A stretch of 64,000 bases of DNA from Typha latifolia. Taxonomy: Eukaryota; Streptophyta; Magnoliopsida; Poales; Typhaceae. Where the stretch lies: positions 940,001 through 1,004,000 of the forward strand of contig CM034108.1 in the NCBI GenBank assembly GCA_019914945.1. Reading direction: 5' to 3'. Each line of letters opens with the position of its first letter. Position 1 is the stretch's first letter. Shown piece after piece: positions 24,501 through 36,498 of the stretch. The position numbers and the translations under genes were made by a program. A model generated the notes under the pieces. That model was not told the origin of the DNA and ran no database searches. It saw only the letters and a list, made by a program, of their open reading frames with translations.

Positions 24501-27500
24501 AAACACAGTTAAGAAGGATAGTCAGATTCACCAAAAAATTGCTGCGCGGATATGATTAACCAACGCAGGCTGCAAAACATATTTTCTAGTTGCTTAAGTA
24601 GAAACAATAAATAGTAAAGAAGACACTGATATGCCTTGCAGCAGTTTCCGAAGGAAGATAGAAAGATGAGAAAGAAAACAAGACAAACCAAATCAACAAA
24701 ACGAAGAAAGAATTCAACAATGGTTCATTCGATCAGAAGGTCCTGAGCTTCTAAACTAACAAGTCCTGATAATATGAAATCTTATTCTAAGGGCTCCAAA
24801 ATCTAGTGATACAAACTCTCCAACAACGGCATATGTTATAAATTCTCACAAGCATGAGAAAGAAGAGTCCCAACTGTGGACAAAATTAGACAATTAGGAT
24901 ACATAAAACAGCATTAAAAAATATTAAACTCTGATCATATAAAAGAACGAAGCAGCAGCTGTTGTATCAACACAGGTCTCCCAGCAACCAAGGCACGAGG
25001 AGCAAAAGATGACAAAGTAATTCCATCTCATTAGTAATATGCATGCACAAACATCTGTGCATGAATGTATATGTATACATGTGTATACCTGAAAAAAAAA
25101 TTGATCTGACAGTACCTGTGTATCTATATTCTTAGGTGTGTATGTATGTGCATGCATGACATCTTCCAAATGAGAGAACAATTAGACCAACATAAATACA
25201 TGTTCCAGCAACATGTGTGAATTAGTTGAACAATTATGGCAAAAAACCATAGGTATCTAACATCATTTAATAGCATCCATATATTAAACTTTAGCGCACT
25301 GAAGAGCCCAATGGATATTATACGTATCACAGCAGTAATAAAACCACAAAACACCCAATAGTGGATATTCATGTCAAATTACAATTTGAGTTACCATAAG
25401 CACGTTGCAATATGACCAAATGGATCTAAATGTGGATGATAAACAAAAAGGAGAGGAGTGAGTATTATAGTTAATATTGGGGTTATGTAATTAATACCAT
25501 TTTTGTCTGTGAGAAGATCCAGCGCAAAGTATTCCACAAAGAACTGGGTGTTATGCTTCATTGCTTGACCATAAAGTGTATGCAGCAAAGCATGACCAGT
25601 TCTGTCAGCAGCACATGCACAGCGGTATGCCTGGCCACCTGAAGATCCCAAACAATTATCGAAAGTATGAAGAAATAAATATTAAAAAAAACAACCATCT
25701 TAATAATATGATGGCAGCAACTTATAAATCTCCACCTTTTCCAAAATTTAAGCTTTGCCCTCCAAAAGCACGTTGATAAATTTTGCCATCTTCAGTTCGG
25801 GAGAATGGTAGTCCATAGTTTTCCAGTTCTATAACAGCTTTGGGTGCTTCTCTGCACATGTACTGAATAGCATCCTGATCACCTTCAAGCACAAAAACAT
25901 ATGCAGGTCAACAATACATAAACATAGGAAATAAACTTAGCAATACATGAACATAGCAGTCCGATGCAAAGGAAGCATTTTTATATCTGCAGGCCCTGTA
26001 TCTTGTTGGGACAAACCCACGCCAATTAGGCACAACCATTTCAGAACTTCTTTCTTTCTGCCTTCATGTAAAGTTAAAAGAGACCGACTTAACTAGCAAC
26101 ATCAAGAGAAAGTCTGAAAGTAGAACTGGCAACTAGTGTCTAACAGAAAAATTGAAGAAATGATACTTTTAGCTAGATCAAGACAAAGATGTTAGGCATT
26201 TTCTGTTCTCCAGCTAACGTAACAGGATAAATAAGAGCTTCTCAAGGTCCTACAACTGAGATAGGCCCAAAAAGAAAAAAAGGAAATGCAGAAATGTTGT
26301 TACCTAGCCAGTCACTTCCTTTGACTGTGTCATACATATGCCACCTCCAGTCATCTTCACTCATATTTCCAAGAGCAGCATTAATACCACCCTGCATGCA
26401 CTCTAGCATGATTAACCACATACTTAAGTGCAGAACAATACTGCAGAAGAACAGTAAGTAAAGACTATCTCATAGCTTTTATAAATAAAGCATCTGATAT
26501 AACAGCTGCAAAGAAACTTTCTGCAAAAGTATCAAGCTGTCTGTAATCACAACTCAGTGAAACAAGGTGTTTTTTTACAAATATAGATTTATTAAAGATT
26601 TAAAGGCCCTGCAGGGAAAAAAACCAATCAAAAGGCTTTCTTTGGAGACATTCTTAGAACATGTCCACTGTAAATGATAGAATATTCACTGACAGAATAT
26701 ATATCATACCTGTGCAGCAACTGTATGCGAGCGAGTAGGGAAGAGCTTGGTGATGCAAGCTGTGTTAAACCCATGCTCTGAAAGTCCAATTGCTGCTCTG
26801 AGCCCTGCACCTCCAGCCCCTACGACGACCGCATCATAAGTGTGATCCACAATAGTATATGACGACTGCTAGCCATCATCACGAAGCCCATACAAGAAAA
26901 TCAATTAATATCTATCGATAACACATAAAAAGCACTTGTATCGTAAATAGATAAAAGAATATATACAAACTGGATCGTGCAAATATCTGAAAAATGAATC
27001 AGGTCTTGGAAATTACATTATTGATGAATACTTAAAGAAACCTATAGCATCACAGATAGGTTTGATATGTCAATTATCGAGATATATCGGACCTAATAAT
27101 GCAAATGAGCACCGAAAAGCATGCATATTACGTGGCAACCAATGATGGAACATTCATAACAATCGATAACATCACGAAATCATATGAGCGATCCAACTAA
27201 AACAATTACAACCAGCAAAAGAACTAGAAATCGCTGTCGAAAGTAATCTAAGATCACAATAAGAATAGAATTGCAACTGATACGACCTCGTAAGCTTAGA
27301 CCTAAAACCAAAACAAAAATCCATCAATCCGCACGAAAAAGCTAAATTATATCAAAAATACAAAATGATCAAAGATTATACCGAGCTCGCGGAGAAGAAT
27401 CTCGACTTCGGAGCCGAGTGGAGGATTTGATCGCCTCCGATTGATACATTCCTCTTTGCGAAGAGGCTTCGAATGCCTCGGGAAACGCAGCTGCGCCACA

Positions 27501-27501
27501 T
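21596..27501 (-). CDS. SDH1: Succinate dehydrogenase flavoprotein subunit 1, mitochondrial
   Basis: Sixteen exons (minus order): 27501-27382, 26865-26710, 26391-26304, 25882-25736, 25638-25498, 24498-24413, 24328-24236, 24144-24081, 23894-23751, 23645-23458, 23357-23183, 23101-22931, 22756-22687, 22589-22469, 22392-22355, 21698-21596; exactly 634 aa, the usual plant length. The N terminus ([17 protein letters not shown]) is a basic mitochondrial presequence. The FAD dinucleotide motif GAGGAG is at 56-61 and [10 protein letters not shown] carries the covalent-FAD histidine (H87). Catalytic-region blocks [19 protein letters not shown] and [10 protein letters not shown] are all intact; the end is FPPKARVY. 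Function: complex II catalytic subunit oxidising succinate to fumarate in the TCA cycle. The exon 2 acceptor has a tandem AGCAG, so an extra Gln residue is possible. Confidence 0.97.
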
Positions 27502-27558
27502 CTCTTTTCACTCCCAACTCGAGAATAGAGGAAAATTTCGCTGCACAAGAACGGCTCT

Positions 27559-27559
27559 T

Positions 27560-27585
<26 letters not shown>
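27559..27585. repeat. (CT)n microsatellite in the SDH1 leader
   Basis: A perfect CT run about 60 bp upstream of the SDH1 start codon, GA-rich on the coding strand, probably in the 5' UTR. It is followed at about 27645-27680 by four to five copies of the 7-mer GGGAGAA. Confidence 0.85.
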
Positions 27586-27590
<5 letters not shown>

Positions 27591-27644
27591 ACGACGGGAT
27601 AAAGGTGAGGGGTTTCTTTGCAAAAAAGTATAAAAGGAATAGGA

Positions 27645-27680
27645 GGGGAGGGAGAAGGGAGAAGGGAGAAGGGAGAAGCG
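27645..27680. repeat. 7-bp tandem repeat (GGGAGAA)n
   Basis: Four or so head-to-tail copies of a 7-bp purine unit in the SDH1 promoter/leader region, just beyond the CT microsatellite. Confidence 0.75.
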
Positions 27681-27689
27681 AAGGGTTTA

Positions 27690-28702
27690 CGGGGGAGAAT
27701 AGGAATTCCGGTAGGCGGAAAAGGCGTGTAACCACTTGTCGCGCTACTTACTATATTTAGGCTACTTTCTCATATCCGAACCTTGGTTTTGTAAGAAACT
27801 ACGAACATGCCACCCCCTGCTTTTCCTTTTTTATCATTGTGAATTTTACAAATTACTGCCTGTGTGTTAGCTTTATCTTGCAAAATTCTCTTTTTTTACG
27901 ATACTTTTCATCTATCTTACGGAATTATTTATGTTACTTTCTGTCTAAATTATCCTTCTCTCCACCACAAATCCGACCGCAATACAGGGAAAATTTCATT
28001 TAAACCCCTCCCTTTTTAGTTATCTTGGGTCCATCCCGTACGCTTATTCTCGTAAATAATAGGAAAGAGGTAATCTTCCACTAGACCGAGGGAAATTTAT
28101 GTTGTTTGACCACCGAAGTCACGAGTGAGCACCCGAAAGGTGTTCGATTTCTTGCCCAAGAGAAACTCCTCTGCGATCAAGAGGTGGGAGTAATGGCCAC
28201 GACCATGACCATCTCACTGGTTGCATTAGTCGAAGCGCGGCACTTCTAACCACCAATCATGCAACCCGAACGCCATCAATGATGAAACTTTTGGACATTC
28301 AAACTTGTAACCATGGTTGTCATGATCAAAGTTTAATCTTGGCTTTGCTCTTATCTTTGTTCTTGGTGAGATCTGTTGAAGAAATAAAGATTAAGTAAAC
28401 AAGCTTCTAGCTTCAGAGCTTCTATGCATAGTATATATTAGCTGAACTGATGGATGTTTGTATGATGATATCACCATAATTTCATTAACAATTCAAGCTT
28501 TTCCATATTACATTTTGGAGAGCATTGAACTCTACTTAGCTATCATAGACATGCTAATTAAACTTGCTTTCTGGAGAAATGAGATCTTCAAATTTCTGCT
28601 TCCATTCCAACACTACAAGAAGAACAAAAACTAGCTTAACAAAAGACTCTGACATTGCTGTTGGATGCTCAGCACCAAGCAAGATGCTTCAAGCGGAAAA
28701 GC
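27690..28702. other. Intergenic region upstream of SDH1
   Basis: SDH1 promoter on the left and TauE/SafE gene 3' flank on the right. No gene, mobile element or structured RNA recognised. Confidence 0.5.
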
Positions 28703-31386
28703 TCAATTGTGGTAGCAAAGATTCACAAAACCCATATGCTCCTTCCTCTCCATCTTTTCCACTATGTTTGCTATTCCAACTCCACCTGCAGTTTTGAACA
28801 CAAGTATTAAAATCTTTTAGGCCATTAGCATGTGCTATGAAAGCATCTACCTTGGATTAATTTTACCTAAACTTATTGCGCTGACGAAGATGGTTAATGC
28901 CAGAATAAAGATGATCAAGGATGCTCGGCCCAAGAGAACGATCAATCTTCTTACAATGTGCTGACCAGTGAAAGCCGCAACGGTAGCCAAAAATATGAAG
29001 TAACCAGCTGCACATATAATCAGTTAGTCTTTCTTCACACAGCAGTTGATATTTAAACTTGTCGGAAGAAATGTAGATGTTATTACAGCTTACCATATGG
29101 AACCGGGAAGCGATCGAGAAGGTAATACTGTATGACAGACATCGACGAAGAGAAGGTCATGGCAAATGTTGATGTTGCACTTGCAACCTGTTGCAGAGAA
29201 ATTACGATGTCTGTAAGAACATGCGAAAGCAAAATTAAATGCACAATTTGTGTGTTTCAAGTCTAGGTTTCTTGTCATTATTCTAAACTTGAAGATTATT
29301 ATTTTAGTTAACTTTGTGCAGCTTATAGTTATGCTCCTATGGCAATGGAGTGTATAACCTGAGGAGGAACTCCCATCTCAAGAAACAAGGGCCCCAGGAT
29401 GAACCCTCCTCCTAGCCCAAGAAGGCCACCAACTATCCCAGCTACTACTCCACATGAGCAGTACAATAATAGCTGAAGAAGCTTCCATGTCTTGTCTTGT
29501 TTTCCTCGAGATGCTATGGTCCTCTTCCCTTTGCAGAGGCTGAGAGCTTCATATAGTGTTACAGAAGCAGCAATTGGCACCTTCATGTTACAAAGTGTCA
29601 GTTATCTTGTCTCCAGATGATGAAACTATGCAAGAAGGATTTAAATGAAGAACAACGAGCATAGGCAGATTACAATCTTGTAGATAACATGAAGAACAAA
29701 GTATAGCAGGAAATTATACCTGTAAGGTGTTCAGAACCCAGTACTCTATAGAGCAAGTTCTGGCATATGTCTGCATTTTAATAGGAGATGCAGTCATTAT
29801 GTACAGTAGTATACCGTTAATAGTATGCAAAAACTAATTGAAAAAAAGAAATAAATTCTTTATTGATTATTTCAGAGTGATCATCTGACCTTAACTATCT
29901 GCACTATGAGGAATGCCACCCAGACAGATAAAAGCATCATAAGCTCCTTCCAGTATATATTATCTTTTATCGGGACCTGAGAAGAGATTCATATAAGCAT
30001 AGTTCTGAGCTAGAGAAAAAGAAAAAGGTTAACAATCTTCTTTAGAACATACCTCCTCATCTGGTGAAAACTTGATCTGTGTATTTGAACCAGGAGAGCC
30101 AAGCAGTGGTTTGTACTCGAGTTCTGGAGTCTCTATATTTGTTTTTTGTTTCCAAAAAAAAAGGAGAGAGAAATAATGACACTGAAATTTAAATTTTCAA
30201 GAAATTCTGTTGATTTCTTTTCTATTCTTGCTACCATTATAAGAGACACTGTACCTACCATTTGTTTGTGATGCCAATAGCTTTGCAGCTTCCTGAAATA
30301 AAATGCAAAGCAAATTTTAAGTGTCTCTGCTAGAGAAAATTGAAGAGTTGAAAGAAATGGAGCCAGGAGTGCTTAATTATGGAGATACCTTTTTAATTAG
30401 GGACTCCTTTTTCCATGTCTCTATACCTTTGAACAGTGCCTTTGTTGATGTTCCTGTCATAAAAATGAGTACTTATTATATCACTGGAATTATATTGATA
30501 ATTTTTTTTTAACTTAATGCATTAGTACAAGAGATCGAGTCACAAATATCGATTTATTCGACAAAACTAGTAATACCTAGAAAGAGGATGATGAGAAGAA
30601 CAGTGACCATCCAATCTGGGAAGATGACATTAAAAGCAACACCAATGCTGATACCTAACATGAGCATGGGCTGGAACAGCAGTGCAAGATCATAATCAAT
30701 GATTGGCAAATCGAGTGATGGGTGCCGCAACCTCAGGTTGTAGTAAACTGTTGATCCTGCAGCTCCCATGATCATACCTGCAAAAACAAATTATAATGTG
30801 CTTACATCATACAAGAATCGAAATTAAATCACTCTTTTTTATCACTACTTTTGTTCTTCCTTATGTATCTTACACTTGGAGATAGCTGTGGAAGTCTTAG
30901 GATCAAAGCCAATGATCAAGGTGAGCATAGGCACAAATATGCCGCCTCCACCGACGCCGCCAATGCTCCCCAGAGCAGCCCCTAGGAATCCGATGATCGA
31001 ACCGAGCACGACCCTCCATCCAAACTCCATGTCCTAGCCAAACATGATCGTAATGTCATTTTTTTTAAACAAAACAAATATTTACAGAACAAGAGCAAAA
31101 TGCATTACAGAAGTTGAGACAAATGATGATATGAATTCCATACAGGCCAAACATGATTGTAAGAAGATTCGCCGTCGTCGAATAGCGAGTGAAAGGTGTA
31201 GGAGAAGATATGTTTGAAGTCTTTCTCCATTACGTCTCTGTAGTTTGAGCTGCTGCTGCTGACCGTTTCATTCAAAGAGGGAGACAAGGGCCTCTTTGCA
31301 AATGCCACTCCACTACTCAAAACCAGGCTCCAAGAGAGGAGGAGAACTCCTACCCACATCAAACTAGTCTTCTTTCCTCCACCCAT
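28703..31386 (-). CDS. Sulfite exporter TauE/SafE family membrane protein
   Basis: Twelve exons (minus order): 31386-31144, 31033-30874, 30777-30577, 30453-30389, 30292-30259, 30132-30053, 29976-29890, 29770-29720, 29580-29359, 29187-29094, 29007-28867, 28785-28703; 486 aa with consistent phases. Residues 1-30 look like a signal peptide ([16 protein letters not shown]). The two TauE halves each have the glycine-rich hallmark: [21 protein letters not shown] in the first and [19 protein letters not shown] in the second, joined by a charged loop containing [11 protein letters not shown]. Many hydrophobic segments indicate a polytopic membrane protein. Known family: bacterial TauE/SafE export sulfite or sulfoacetate. 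The transported substrate of this plant member is not established by the sequence. Confidence 0.92.
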
Positions 31387-32465
31387 TGCTTTACTATTTC
31401 TACAAAGCCAAACAATCTAACTCAACCTCAATGACTTGGGGAATGCTTCTTTGATTACTTCCTCTCTTACTTTTTTCCTCCTCTGCTTCAAACTCTCTCA
31501 TCTGATCTCAGGATTAATAGGCAGAGTAATATAATGATGTTTCTCGTTTAAAGCACGTATTCAAGTACAAGTTCAGATCGCCTGGAGTCTCGATTGTAGG
31601 AACTTACTGTAAACCATCTTGTGAGCTAATAGTTGGCTATCACGTGACGGATGCAGTAGATTCCTGCGTAGGGGCTGTACTGCAGATCCGAACTCGTTAC
31701 TTGTAGTAACGGAGTTGCTTCGTGTGTATCGTATAATAGAACTCTGGATTCCCTTGCACTGGCTGTTGTATAATTCCGTGGTGGATTGTAACGTCCTCTC
31801 TCGTGATGTTTCCTACGACCATGCACGAAATTTCGATATGATTGTGGACGTTAATGGATCGGGTCATGCAAGTTCGGATTGGATTATATTTAGCTTGGAT
31901 CATAAATTCCTAATGCATATCCGACCCTGTGATATGGTAAGATGATGAGACTCTAAATCAGGCCATATTAAATTCATATATCATCCAGACCGCTGTTGTA
32001 ACCCAGTGATCAAATTCTATTAATCTACGACAGAATTCATTAAGTTTAATTTTCTATGAACATTAGAGTAAGCTCATAATCTATCAAACAAACAAAAAAA
32101 AAATACAGATATCATCCCTTAATAAACGTGTCTCGTGTAATAATAATATAGTGAGATGAGATGCACAGAACCTGGAAAAGAATAATAAGCAACATTTAGA
32201 TAAGAAAGCTTCTGTTTGAACATCCTTTCCTATATACAATAAATAAACCAATACATGAATTCTCAATAACAAAATAAAGAAAAGAAAGAAAATAGCAAGT
32301 TCTCTCTTGCTCAAATCTGACATACAGATCAAGTTTTCTCTTCGCATGCCCTGAGGATGCTGCAGTCTTTGGTAGAATTCAGATGTTTACTAAAAAGATG
32401 GTAGTAAGACCTAAATCCATCTTACCCTTCTCCATAGAAAAAAATTGTTGGGTCACCTACCACTT
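31387..32465. other. Intergenic region, nothing recognised
   Basis: Promoter side of the TauE/SafE gene and the 3' flank of the receptor kinase. Contains an imperfect inverted pair (GGATCGGGTCATGCA near 31857 and TGCATATCCGACCC near 31914) of uncertain meaning. Otherwise no supported feature. Confidence 0.45.
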
Positions 32466-35400
32466 CTATAGTTGCTGATGAGCTCTGTGCTTTTGAATTC
32501 CAACTGTATTTAACTCTCCAGAAAATCCTGCATCGCTGCTCGAGGCTGAGTGAGGTTGCCTGTACTCAGTCATGGGTCCGCTGTATTCACCGCTATACTC
32601 AGGACTCACCATCGCCATCTTCTTGATCCTCCTCATGTTGGAGGTGTAAGAGCTAGAATCATAATCAGAACCTGAGCTAAAGAGCATGCTCTGCCCGGGC
32701 CTCATTCCCTCGTTCAAGTCTTCAAGTGAAACATCACCTTCCAATGCCCGTACAATCTGTACCATTATGCCATACCATTATTGTTTATAGATTTAACTTT
32801 TCAAGTGTTCATGAAAGGTATTATAGGCTTATGAAACCTCTTTTCTTGCTGAGATAGAAATAATTAAAGGGGATGTTTCACTAGCTTGTATGATCTTTAT
32901 TGTTCAGAAGCTAAAAAGGGGTCAGAAAGCAAAACATCTAAAAGAAATGCAATGCCACTTTCTTTTCTTCTTTGCTGTATCTACATTCTGTGTATCTAGC
33001 CAGGGAATGAGTGTTTATTTCAAAAGATTCATACCTGACTCATTTTTGGGCGCCTCCTTGCAGAATGACGAACACAGGCAGCAGCAGATGCCACCATACG
33101 TGCCATCTCCATTGGGTCATAGTTGCCTTCTAATCGCGTATCAGATAATTCATCATAATTTCCATCAGACAAAGCACGTGATAGAACAGGCCTTGCCTAT
33201 TTGTACCAAGAAAAAAAAAACATGGACATTAAATGCAAAAATAATAGATGATCTGATACATTAATATAGAGCAATATACTTACCCAGTCTACCAAGCTAT
33301 CTTCCATGAATGTGTGATTACTATCAACTGGTCTTCGTCCAGTTATCATTTCAAGAAGCATCACGCCATATGAAAAGACATCAGATTTCTCTGTCAACTT
33401 GCCACTGGAAGCATATTCAGGAGCCAAATACCTAGAATGTGGAGAGCAGAAGTGTTGAGAAAATGATGTGTGGATATGATTTGTGAAGTCTTTCAGCTCC
33501 ACGAGATATCTGCCTTACCCAAAAGTTCCCATGACACGCGTGGAAACATGTGTGTGATTGTCTGACGACAGCTTGGCCAATCCAAAATCGGCAACCTGGA
33601 AGACATCATTACTCAAGTGAAGCATTTTGGTGTAAGAATTCACTACTCATTTGTATATTAAGGTAGACTACAATATATAGAATCTCATAGATAAGACCAA
33701 AGCAGTAGATACCGTGCTCAATTTAGTGCCCTAAACTAAATCCTGATAATACTTAAAAGTTAAAAGAATGTTATTTAAAAGTCAGGTTGTGAATGAACAT
33801 GGTATTAGGATTCACATTGTGGAATTCCACATGAAAGTTCAGCAGTTATATTCATTTATAAGTCTTTCAGCTGTTATTCTTTCTGCATAATTTGTCTTTT
33901 ATTTTTACCAATCTCCATCCCCTTGTATTAATCTCCTTTCATTACAAAGATATAGTTCATTTATGAGCTCAATCACAGTCATGACACTGGTACAGAAGGC
34001 AAGCCAAATCTCCTTTGTAACCTGGACTTTATCAAAACTAATGCATTCAGGACATAAGAATGTAATTTCTGAAACTCAAAGAAGAAAGAAAAGGACGAAG
34101 TTTTAAGTTATCCTACAACAACTCATAATGGATAAAGAAAAAGGAACTAAGAAAGAAATGTATATTTGGCCTGGTATTCTGTGTTCCATACCATTGCTTC
34201 AAATTTGAGATCCAGAAGAATGTTGGCAGATTTGATATCACGATGAATAATACGAGGGTGGCCTTCATGTTAATAAGATAGATGACAACAGTGAGGTATA
34301 ATCAAGAAAATTTGGTGGCAGTATCAGAAGATACTAAAAGTTATCACTTACAGTCTTCATGCAGATAGGAAATGCCCTTGGCTGATCCTAGTGCAATCTT
34401 GAGCCTTGTAGGCCAATCCATTACTGGGAGCCCCTTTCCTACAATAACCATCAAAATAATTCAGTGGGCTTTGACCCAAAATCACACATTCATGAGTTTA
34501 TTTGAAGAACTCCTTTTTTTTTTCCTTTTCTGAGAATATTCATTCATAAATTTCATTAGATTATTAATTATAAATGTGGAAGAAGCTAACCATGGAGGTG
34601 ATACTCAAGAGTCTTGTTGGGGACAAACTCATAGACCAGTAATCTCTGTGACCCAGCTATGCAATATCCGACGAGGGAAACCAGGTGACGATGGTGGACC
34701 CGACTGATAATATCAACCTCAGCATGGAACTCCCTCTCCCCTTGACCACTTCCCGACTTGAGCTGTTTCACTGCAATCTCCTTTCCATTTGGCAGTAGCC
34801 CTTTATAGACATAACCGAATCCTCCCTGCCCCAGAAGATTTGCCTGTGAGAAACTGTTAGTTGCAGCTGCTAGCTCCTCATAGGTGAATGTACTTTTGTT
34901 GAAACCCAGGGCAAGGGCAGGGGAGGGAGGCGGAAGAGGAGGATTATGAGGGCCTGAATAGGCTGAACTCATGTCACTGCTGTTACCCATCTGCGGGGGT
35001 GGCGGCGGGTGCCACCCACCTCCTTGTGGACCAAGTGAGCCTGGTGGATGCGGAACCTTAGCCATCTGATCCATCCCTTGGTGTCCATTGTGCCACTGCA
35101 ACTCCGGTCCACTACTGTAGTAGTTACCATCTACAATGACAGGTGAGATATGAAATCAGATCTAATGTTCCATAACCGATTATCCTACGTCAATCTATCG
35201 TGTTAACACAAATCTCACATAACTAAATAGATATAATGCAATTCAAGAAATTCTATTCAATTCTTTGGAGCCTAGTCATTTTTTCGGTTATTCTTGAGAT
35301 GACAGATATTGCTGAGAGAGGTTTAGATTACAATGATCATAATTACTTGGAAAAAAAATTGTAGTTTCATAAGGAATTCATTGCCTGGAGATAATTCTTC

Positions 35401-36498
35401 AATAGATAGTCAATGGGAGATGTTTTTGTGAGAGAACGAGACAAAAGTCTTGGCATATTTTGCTCTGTTCCCTTATGATTTTATTAACCAACAAGACAAA
35501 TAGATGCAAGCTCTGGATTTGTCCAATAAAGTGAAGATACAGCAAGAAAAGCAACACAAGGACAAGATTGACACAATTTATGGAGAACCAAACTAAAGAT
35601 GAGAACAACATTGCTTGTTCTACATATCAAATATCGATAGCGAATCCACATTTTGAACAGTGTCATATGGTGTGAATCCGACCTGTAAATGTGTAATATG
35701 ATGTGATACTACTGGTATTTAAAGCATTTCAGACAGATTATATATGATTCTACAATGTCAGTAGTGATTCCTCAAAACTAAAACCTGTTCTAGTGATAGT
35801 GCTTGACCCTCAATCTACAAGAAAAATGATCATCTTGATGACCGGGCTTCTCTGTACATTTGCGTAAGGAAAACGTGGAAACAACTTTTCATTTGATTGC
35901 TCATAATTGCAGCGCACCCGAAAAAGAATTCATCATATCAACCTTGAAATCAACAAAAGTTACCTTTGTACCCGGAGGGATCTGCATAATAATGCATAGC
36001 ATTGTGGGGCTTCTTCTTCTTCTTTTTCTTGGAACAGCAAACACATGCTACTATCATAAGAATAAAAAATAACCCAACTCCGACAGCAATACCAACAACC
36101 AGGGGAACATTCACATCAGATTGGTGGCTGCTGCTGGACTTGGAAGACGAATGTGAAGGGGATGATTTGGTCTCATGCTCTGGCGGAGGGGGTGACAACG
36201 ATTTCAAAGAAGGGGGAGATGGCGCTGATGACTTGGGTGGTGGAGGAGGCGAAGGTGGGGACTCGTCTGATTTGGACGGTGGTGGTGCTGACGACGAATC
36301 ACTTTTAGGGGAGGGTGGAGGGGGTGGGGATTTTTCAGGAGGCGGAGCGACAGGACTGTCGGTCGGAGGTGGCGAAGAAGGTGAATCCTTTGGAGGCGGA
36401 GACTGCAGTGGCGGTGGCGAGGAGTCTGGAGGTGGTGAGAGGGATGAAGAATTGTTTGAGGAGGTAGGAGCTTGGGCAGTCGTAGAATTTGACGACAT
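32466..36498 (-). CDS. Proline-rich receptor-like protein kinase (PERK family)
   Basis: Eight exons (minus order): 36498-35964, 35130-34591, 34438-34352, 34262-34192, 33595-33519, 33431-33284, 33196-33035, 32756-32466; 636 aa. Residues 1-128 are an extensin-like Ser/Pro-rich ectodomain without a cleavable signal peptide, 131-155 a membrane span, followed by a poly-Lys stop-transfer run. The kinase begins at the [11 protein letters not shown] loop (about 279), with the ATP lysine in EIAVKQLK (about 300), [12 protein letters not shown] catalytic loop, DFGLA, and an intact [16 protein letters not shown] activation segment. It is an RD kinase with all key residues. Known family: PERKs, plasma-membrane kinases proposed to sense cell-wall change; the ligand is unknown. 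TTTGCAG 14 nt before the start may be the acceptor of a leader intron. Confidence 0.95.
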